Translations under genes and position numbers: made by a program
Notes under the pieces: generated by a model
What the model was told of the DNA's origin: nothing
What the model saw: the letters and a program-made list of their open reading frames with translations, nothing else
The model's database searches: none
Shown here: piece after piece, positions 32,064-36,572 of the stretch
Layout of the letters: each line of letters starts with the position of its first letter
How positions within the stretch are numbered: the stretch's first letter is position 1
Assembly: GCA_023457715.1 (NCBI GenBank)
Contig: JAEWKR010000040.1
Coordinates: 1 to 36,572 of the forward strand
DNA length: 36,572 nucleotides
Reading direction: 5' to 3'
Source of the DNA: Verrucomicrobiota bacterium
Lineage (GTDB): Bacteria; Verrucomicrobiota; Verrucomicrobiia; Opitutales; Opitutaceae

Positions 32064-33191
32064 TCACAGTCCGCCAATCGGCACGTTGACGCCCACGGGC
32101 ACGGCCTGACGCGTGATGGCGCGGGCGCCTTCGTTGACGCCGACGGTGCGGACGAAGGTCGAGAGGATCATGTCCACGTAGCGGCGGAGCTGACGGTAGG
32201 GGGTGAAGGGGACGTAGACGATGTCGCCTTCCTCGAGTGCGATATCGGACGCCTGGCCCTGCATGATGGCCTTGAAGTCGACGACCGCGACCTTCGGTTG
32301 GGAGAGCGAACCGCGCACGATCGCGACCTGCGTCCAGTGCGCGTCCTGGATCGTGCCACCCGCCTCGGCGACGGCGCGCACCAGCGTCATCTGCGAGGTC
32401 GACTCCACGGCGCGCGGTTGGAACACCGCCCCGAGCACGTGCACGGTGCCGGTGTTGCCGGCCGGCAGGTAGATGAAGTCGTCGGGCTGGAGGTAGATGT
32501 TCTGCGACATGTCGCCCTCGCGCAGGAGGCGCTTGAAGTCCACGCGCACCATCTGCCCCTGGCGGATGACGAAGGCGCGGCTGAGATCCGCCGCCTCATC
32601 GGAGCCATCGCCGCGACCCGAGGCGGCGATCGGGGTCGGGCCGGCGAGCGAGGTCACGGCACTGCGGGCGGAAAGACCGCCGGCCTGCGCAATCGCCTCC
32701 AGCAAGGTGGTGGGACCCGTGAGCGGGTACATCCCCGGCTGATTCAACCGCCCCAGCACCCAGACGCGCTGGCTGTTGGCGGCGCGCAGCGTGACGGAGA
32801 CGGGCTGGCGTTCCCGCACGAACTGGCCGAGGCCTTCCGAGATGCGCTCGCGCACTTCCCCCACGGTGAGTCCCCAGACGTCGATCCCGGGCAGCATGTA
32901 GAAGTATACTTTGCCGTCGGGGCCAACCTTGGTGATGCTGCGGGTATCGATATCACCGAGCACCTCGATCTCGAGCTCGTCGCCCGGGCCCAGTCGATAC
33001 GGGGCGTTGGGACGCTGCAGAAGCGCGGGATCCACGCCGGGCAGGTCGGTGACCGGCGTCGGCGCAAACGCGGCGCTGTTGGCCGGGATGGGATTCTCGA
33101 CCTTCGCCCGTTTCCAGGTGGAGCACCCGGACATCAGCGCGGCCGCAAGGACCAGGAGCGTGGCCTGGCGATAAAAGCGGGGCAGTTTCAT
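32064..33191 (-). CDS. Wza-like outer-membrane polysaccharide export lipoprotein
   Basis: Predicted outer-membrane channel component for capsule or exopolysaccharide. The 375-aa chain has a lipoprotein signal peptide ending LAAALMSGC (lipidated C23). The polysaccharide-export domain YRLGPGDELEIEVLGDIDTR comes at about 65-85, followed by PDGKVYFYMLPGIDVWGLTV. The first SLBB domain is RVWVLGRLNQPGMYPL, and the second is TVHVLGAVFQPRAVE. It lies 18 bp downstream of the 1033-aa fusion gene on the same strand and is surely co-transcribed. Its middle part (VRVDFKRLLREGDMSQNIYL) closely parallels the C-terminal part of that fusion, so the two are paralogs from a duplication. Confidence 0.92.
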   Translation of the reverse strand: MKLPRFYRQATLLVLAAALMSGCSTWKRAKVENPIPANSAAFAPTPVTDLPGVDPALLQRPNAPYRLGPGDELEIEVLGDIDTRSITKVGPDGKVYFYMLPGIDVWGLTVGEVRERISEGLGQFVRERQPVSVTLRAANSQRVWVLGRLNQPGMYPLTGPTTLLEAIAQAGGLSARSAVTSLAGPTPIAASGRGDGSDEAADLSRAFVIRQGQMVRVDFKRLLREGDMSQNIYLQPDDFIYLPAGNTGTVHVLGAVFQPRAVESTSQMTLVRAVAEAGGTIQDAHWTQVAIVRGSLSQPKVAVVDFKAIMQGQASDIALEEGDIVYVPFTPYRQLRRYVDMILSTFVRTVGVNEGARAITRQAVPVGVNVPIGGL

Positions 33192-33209
33192 AGTAAGTAA
33201 GGGCGGGGC

Positions 33210-36200
33210 TCAGTTGGTGACGTGCATGCCGGTCCAGACCACGACGGCGGAGGTGACAAAGGCGGTGGCGGCCTCATCGAGGAGGTCTTCCGCGCGCCAC
33301 CAGGGCCGCTTGCTCACGTAGACGATATCCTGGGGCTGGAGCTTGAGGTCAGGCGTCTTGCCGCTCAGGACGTCGTGCGTGTTGAGGACGAAGGTCTGCG
33401 GACGCTGGAGCGAGCCACGGATGACCAGCACCCGGCTCTTGTAGGAGAAGTCGGCAAAGCCGCCGCGGGCCGCGATGGCGCCGACCGCACCGGTCTGGGT
33501 CGTGTAGGCATAGGGCCCGGGCGTGACCACGGCGCCGATGACGTAGACCTCCTTGAGCGAGGCCGCCGGGAAGTAAATGTAGTCGTCGGGTTCGAGCGCG
33601 ATGTTCTGGCTGAGGTCGCCCTCGCCGAAGAGTTTCTCGAAGTCGACGTTCACCTTCTGGCCCCGGCGCGCAACGAACGCGCGCGAGAAGTCGGCGAGTT
33701 CGATCATGGTGCGATCGGTGGCCAGACCCGTTTCCATGCCTTCGGCCCGGGCAACCGCCTCGAGGAGGGTGGTGGGACGGTCGAGCGTGTAAACGCCGCG
33801 GGCGTTCACCTTGCCGAGCACGTAGTACTTTTTGCTTTTGATCTCGACGGGTGCGACGATCACCTGCGGCTCGCGGCGAAATTCGCCCAGCGCCTTGTTC
33901 ATCGCGTCGCGGAGTTCGTCCACCGTCAGGCCGGCGGCCATGATGTCGGTGGCCTCCAGGTAGCTGATGCGACCATCGGGCCCGATCGGCACCTCGGTGA
34001 GCGTCAGATCCGGCTCGCCGTACAGCGCGAGGTTGAGGACGTCCCCCGGCCCGAGCGTGAGCTTCTTCTGCCATTCGGCGCGCTGGGCGGGGTGGGTGAC
34101 GGAGAAGCTGCCGACCGCGGTGGGCGCGGGCGCAGCGGGGGCGGGACTCTGGGTGGCCTGGGCGAAGCCCGTGGAGCTCCCGAGCCCAAGCACTGCGAGG
34201 AGGGTGATGCACGACATCCAGCGGGAGAGTCGGCCTTCAGTGAAGTTTGCCATGGCGCGATTGATTACGGTTCCAACAAGGTTGCAGCGCGCGTGACGCA
34301 GGGTCTGGAGCTGCGCGCGCGTTTCTCCGGCCTCGGATTTGCCGCTCTCGACCAGCCAGACGATGTTCGGGAGGTTGGAGGCGAGCAGAACGGACTCGGG
34401 TTGCGAGGCCGGCGGCAGTTCGACGAGGATGACGACGTTTTCGATCTTCTGCCAGACGTTGAGGGCGCCCTGCCACTGCTTGCGGCGCTCCAGGTTCCAC
34501 GTCCAGCCCGGCAGCGGGATGTGCACGAGCGGATCGTTGTCCGGGCCCATCAATTTTTCCGTGACCTGCGCGGGCGTGAACAACGCGCTGGCGGTCAAGG
34601 CGGTGAACTCGGAATCGGCCGATACGCCGCGCAGCGGCTCGACGTCGGAAGAGCGGGTGATGATCGCCTGACCGGCGGCGCGGGTGGCCACTACCGGCTC
34701 GCGGGTGGCCGTCGCCGTGGCGGCGCCGTTGAGATGGATCGCATCGGCGCTGCCGTTGACCGCCTGCGCGCGCGCCTCGGCTGCGCGGCCGGCGGCGGCC
34801 GCTTCATCGGCGGCCATCGCCGCCTCGGCGCATTCCTGCGCGTTGATTGTCGCGTCGGCGGTGGGCTTGGTGGCGATGGTGAGCACGCGGAACCCGCACT
34901 TGCGCGCGGCGCCGGCCAGCATGCCGATCCAGGTGGAGCGGCCGTCGCCGGTACGCGACGAGGTGAACCCGCAGATCAGACCGTGATTGGGCGAGAAGCT
35001 GAGCCGGTCCTGGAGCGCGACCCAGGTGCGGAACGCCCAATCCTCGCGTGCGGACATCGACATGCTGCGCATGTCCCCGAGCGTCGCGATCACCGGCAGA
35101 CCGGTGACGCGCTCGGCGTCCTCATGGGTCTTCAGGCGACGGTCGACAAACTCGCGCACGAGCACCTGGCCGGTGGCGAGCGTGAGCCCGAACATCGCGA
35201 AGATCGCGGTGAGCAGGCCAACCTTGATCCAAGGACGGTGCAGCGTGAGGGTGTCACCCGACGCGGGGACCGCGACCCGGAAGGCGCCCGGCGGGTTCGC
35301 CTGGAACGCCTCGACCTGCTGCTGCCGGTACTGGAGCTGCATCCGCATGCTCTCGAGCTGGCGGACACGGAAAAGGGAAACCTCAAACTCGTCGCGGGTG
35401 ACGACCTTGGCGGGGAGCTTGCCGCCCTGGTCGGCCGCGGCCTTTTCGGCGGTTGCGGCGCTGACACCCGTCGCGGCCTCGGCCTCGAGCGCGGCGATCG
35501 TCGCGCGCTGCTGACGCACGAGCGGGTGCGCATCCGTGTACTTGGCCAGCAGCCGGGTGAGCTCGGTGCGGGCGGTCTTGATCTCCTCCGCGTTCTTCCC
35601 GGCGGCGACGCCCGTCAGCGGATCGGTGGTGGTGCCGTCGGCGTTGGCGAGGCTGGGCATGTTGGACTGGGCTTCCGCCAGCTGAGCCTCGGCCTGCGCC
35701 AGGTCGTTCTTCACGTACGTGAGCGCTTCGCGCGCTTCGTCGGTCTGCAGTTCCTGCGTAAAGCGGACGATTTCCTTCGCAAAGGTGTTCGCGAGCGTGG
35801 TGGTGAAGCCGGCGTCCTGACCGCGCGCGACGACCGTCATGATCCCGGAGCTGCGCTGCGGGGTGACCTTCATCCGGCTGAGCACCTGGCCGCTGGTCAG
35901 CTTGGGGTTCATCTGGTCGCCGACCCGGCGGAGGAACATCGGGTCCTCGAGCCGGCCGATGAGGGTATTCGCATCCATGGTACGCGGCTTGTACGCGTCC
36001 TGGGCGACGTGCGCCTCGTGCCGGACCATCTGGACGGTGGAGGAGTACTCCATTTTCCAGAGCCAGAGGCCGAGGGCGGCGCCAATCGCACCGCCGGCCA
36101 GCAGCCCCACGAACAGCCAGGGCCAGCGGCGCAGGGCCGGTTTCACGATGGAAACGGCGTCCACGGACCACTTGGGCCTGGGCGATTTTTCCCCGTAGTG

Positions 36201-36311
36201 CACGCTGCTCGAGCCGCCAGTGCGGCGGGCGCCGGCGGGACGAGCCGTGCCCGACGGTCGGCCGCCGGGGGATTCAGGATTTTGGAAGTTTACGTCTTGG
36301 CCAACATTCAT
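33210..36311 (-). CDS. Fusion: Wzz-type co-polymerase, degenerate BY-kinase-like domain, Wza-like export domain
   Basis: A 1033-aa polysaccharide assembly protein. Residues 64-85 form the first membrane helix (WLFVGLLAGGAIGAALGLWL), and 364-385 the second. The periplasmic part between them is the Wzz/GumC chain-length domain with coiled-coil stretches. Residues about 440-680 resemble a bacterial tyrosine kinase, but the Walker A is TGDGRST instead of GEGKST (Lys replaced by Arg), the Walker A' position lacks Asp, and there is no Tyr cluster; it is probably inactive. From M687, MANFTEGRLSRWMSCITLLA…FAQA reads like a complete signal peptide. It is followed by a Wza-like domain (LGPGDVLNLALYGE, then SLBB segments YYVLGKVNARGVYTL and EVYVIGAVVTPG). 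The frame is continuous throughout. Internal initiation at 34253 or a fused polypeptide are both possible. Confidence 0.85.
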   Translation of the reverse strand: MNVGQDVNFQNPESPGGRPSGTARPAGARRTGGSSSVHYGEKSPRPKWSVDAVSIVKPALRRWPWLFVGLLAGGAIGAALGLWLWKMEYSSTVQMVRHEAHVAQDAYKPRTMDANTLIGRLEDPMFLRRVGDQMNPKLTSGQVLSRMKVTPQRSSGIMTVVARGQDAGFTTTLANTFAKEIVRFTQELQTDEAREALTYVKNDLAQAEAQLAEAQSNMPSLANADGTTTDPLTGVAAGKNAEEIKTARTELTRLLAKYTDAHPLVRQQRATIAALEAEAATGVSAATAEKAAADQGGKLPAKVVTRDEFEVSLFRVRQLESMRMQLQYRQQQVEAFQANPPGAFRVAVPASGDTLTLHRPWIKVGLLTAIFAMFGLTLATGQVLVREFVDRRLKTHEDAERVTGLPVIATLGDMRSMSMSAREDWAFRTWVALQDRLSFSPNHGLICGFTSSRTGDGRSTWIGMLAGAARKCGFRVLTIATKPTADATINAQECAEAAMAADEAAAAGRAAEARAQAVNGSADAIHLNGAATATATREPVVATRAAGQAIITRSSDVEPLRGVSADSEFTALTASALFTPAQVTEKLMGPDNDPLVHIPLPGWTWNLERRKQWQGALNVWQKIENVVILVELPPASQPESVLLASNLPNIVWLVESGKSEAGETRAQLQTLRHARCNLVGTVINRAMANFTEGRLSRWMSCITLLAVLGLGSSTGFAQATQSPAPAAPAPTAVGSFSVTHPAQRAEWQKKLTLGPGDVLNLALYGEPDLTLTEVPIGPDGRISYLEATDIMAAGLTVDELRDAMNKALGEFRREPQVIVAPVEIKSKKYYVLGKVNARGVYTLDRPTTLLEAVARAEGMETGLATDRTMIELADFSRAFVARRGQKVNVDFEKLFGEGDLSQNIALEPDDYIYFPAASLKEVYVIGAVVTPGPYAYTTQTGAVGAIAARGGFADFSYKSRVLVIRGSLQRPQTFVLNTHDVLSGKTPDLKLQPQDIVYVSKRPWWRAEDLLDEAATAFVTSAVVVWTGMHVTN

Positions 36312-36572
36312 GCGCGTAGTCTCCGGACCAGTTGTGCAGAGCGATTGCTGCGGCGATGATACCGGCGGGCTGATTCATCCCCAGTAGGTGGTGACCTACA
36401 TCGACCCGAGGTTCAGACCCCGGAGGAGGGAGCGACAGGCGATAAGCTTTAGCCGGAACCATGCAGACGGATTAACCACGAATGGACACGAATGAACACG
36501 AATAGGAGAGGGAACTCGAATGCAGCCCGTCCGTAGTCCCGCTCACTGTTTGGTACCTGCGAGGAAGTGATG
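36312..36572. other. Upstream region of the export operon
   Basis: Holds the promoter of the minus-strand export genes, not located precisely. A GTAGGT-4-ACCTAC palindrome is at 36384-36399. The CACGAATGGA decamer repeat is at 36474-36505. The last 65 bases show nothing recognisable. Confidence 0.5.

Noticed and set aside
33222..36359. A 1045-codon open frame antisense to the Wzz-Wza fusion gene
   Set aside because: It mirrors the codon structure of a GC-rich gene on the other strand and its translation has no recognisable domain; the minus-strand product has clear families.
36312..36470. Cyclic di-GMP riboswitch in the leader of the export operon
   Set aside because: The leader has a small palindrome but lacks the conserved GEMM core bases that I could recognise.

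Overview
The window is GC-rich bacterial DNA, most likely from a Verrucomicrobiota member of the Opitutaceae type. This is an inference from four things: modular secreted GH9 cellulases with very large architectures, a fused HAD-UbiA prenyltransferase, a Wza/Wzz-type exopolysaccharide cluster, and spacers packed with short tandem repeats and REP-like hairpins. No rRNA, tRNA, transposase, phage gene or true CRISPR array was recognised.

Layout. Positions 1-6500 hold small housekeeping genes separated by repeat-filled spacers: an Hsp20 chaperone (-), a dCTP-pyrophosphatase-like MazG-fold enzyme (+), an FmdB-like small protein (-), Mog for molybdenum cofactor (-), GluQ-RS for tRNA modification (-), a LOG-family phosphoribohydrolase (+), a NUDIX hydrolase (+) and a four-helix membrane protein (+). 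Positions 6722-10271 carry a HAD-UbiA fusion followed by a GT39/ArnT-like glycosyltransferase. Together these could make and use a polyprenyl-phosphate sugar. Positions 10272-13132 are mostly repeats with a GNAT acetyltransferase, a DUF1579 protein and a 43-codon remnant of a PIN-domain toxin. A hipB-hipA pair with a palindromic operator candidate follows (13133-14757).

Positions 15038-27091 are a divergent pair of giant secreted GH9 proteins sharing a 555-bp upstream region. The left one (-, about 1399 aa) has seven Ig-like domains before its GH9 domain. The right one (+, 2432 aa) starts with a gingipain-like (C25) fold that appears to have lost its catalytic residues. It continues with Fn3 and Ig-like domains, four copies of a roughly 155-residue module joined by Thr/Ser/Gly linkers, and a C-terminal GH9 domain.

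Positions 27555-36311 form an envelope-polysaccharide region: an acyltransferase-3 protein (-), an O-antigen ligase/polymerase-like protein (+), a histidine kinase with no sensor domain (-), a Wza-like outer-membrane export lipoprotein (-), and a 1033-aa protein (-). The last fuses a Wzz-type co-polymerase, a degenerate BY-kinase-like domain and a second Wza-like export domain behind an internal signal peptide.

Two features run through the whole window. First, the spacers hold many unrelated repeat sequences, several of which share a period of exactly 7 bp. One roughly 179-bp element has inserted into another repeat whose uninterrupted copy is also present in the window. Second, start codons almost never follow a Shine-Dalgarno motif; many are directly preceded by C-rich tracts (…CCC-ATG).
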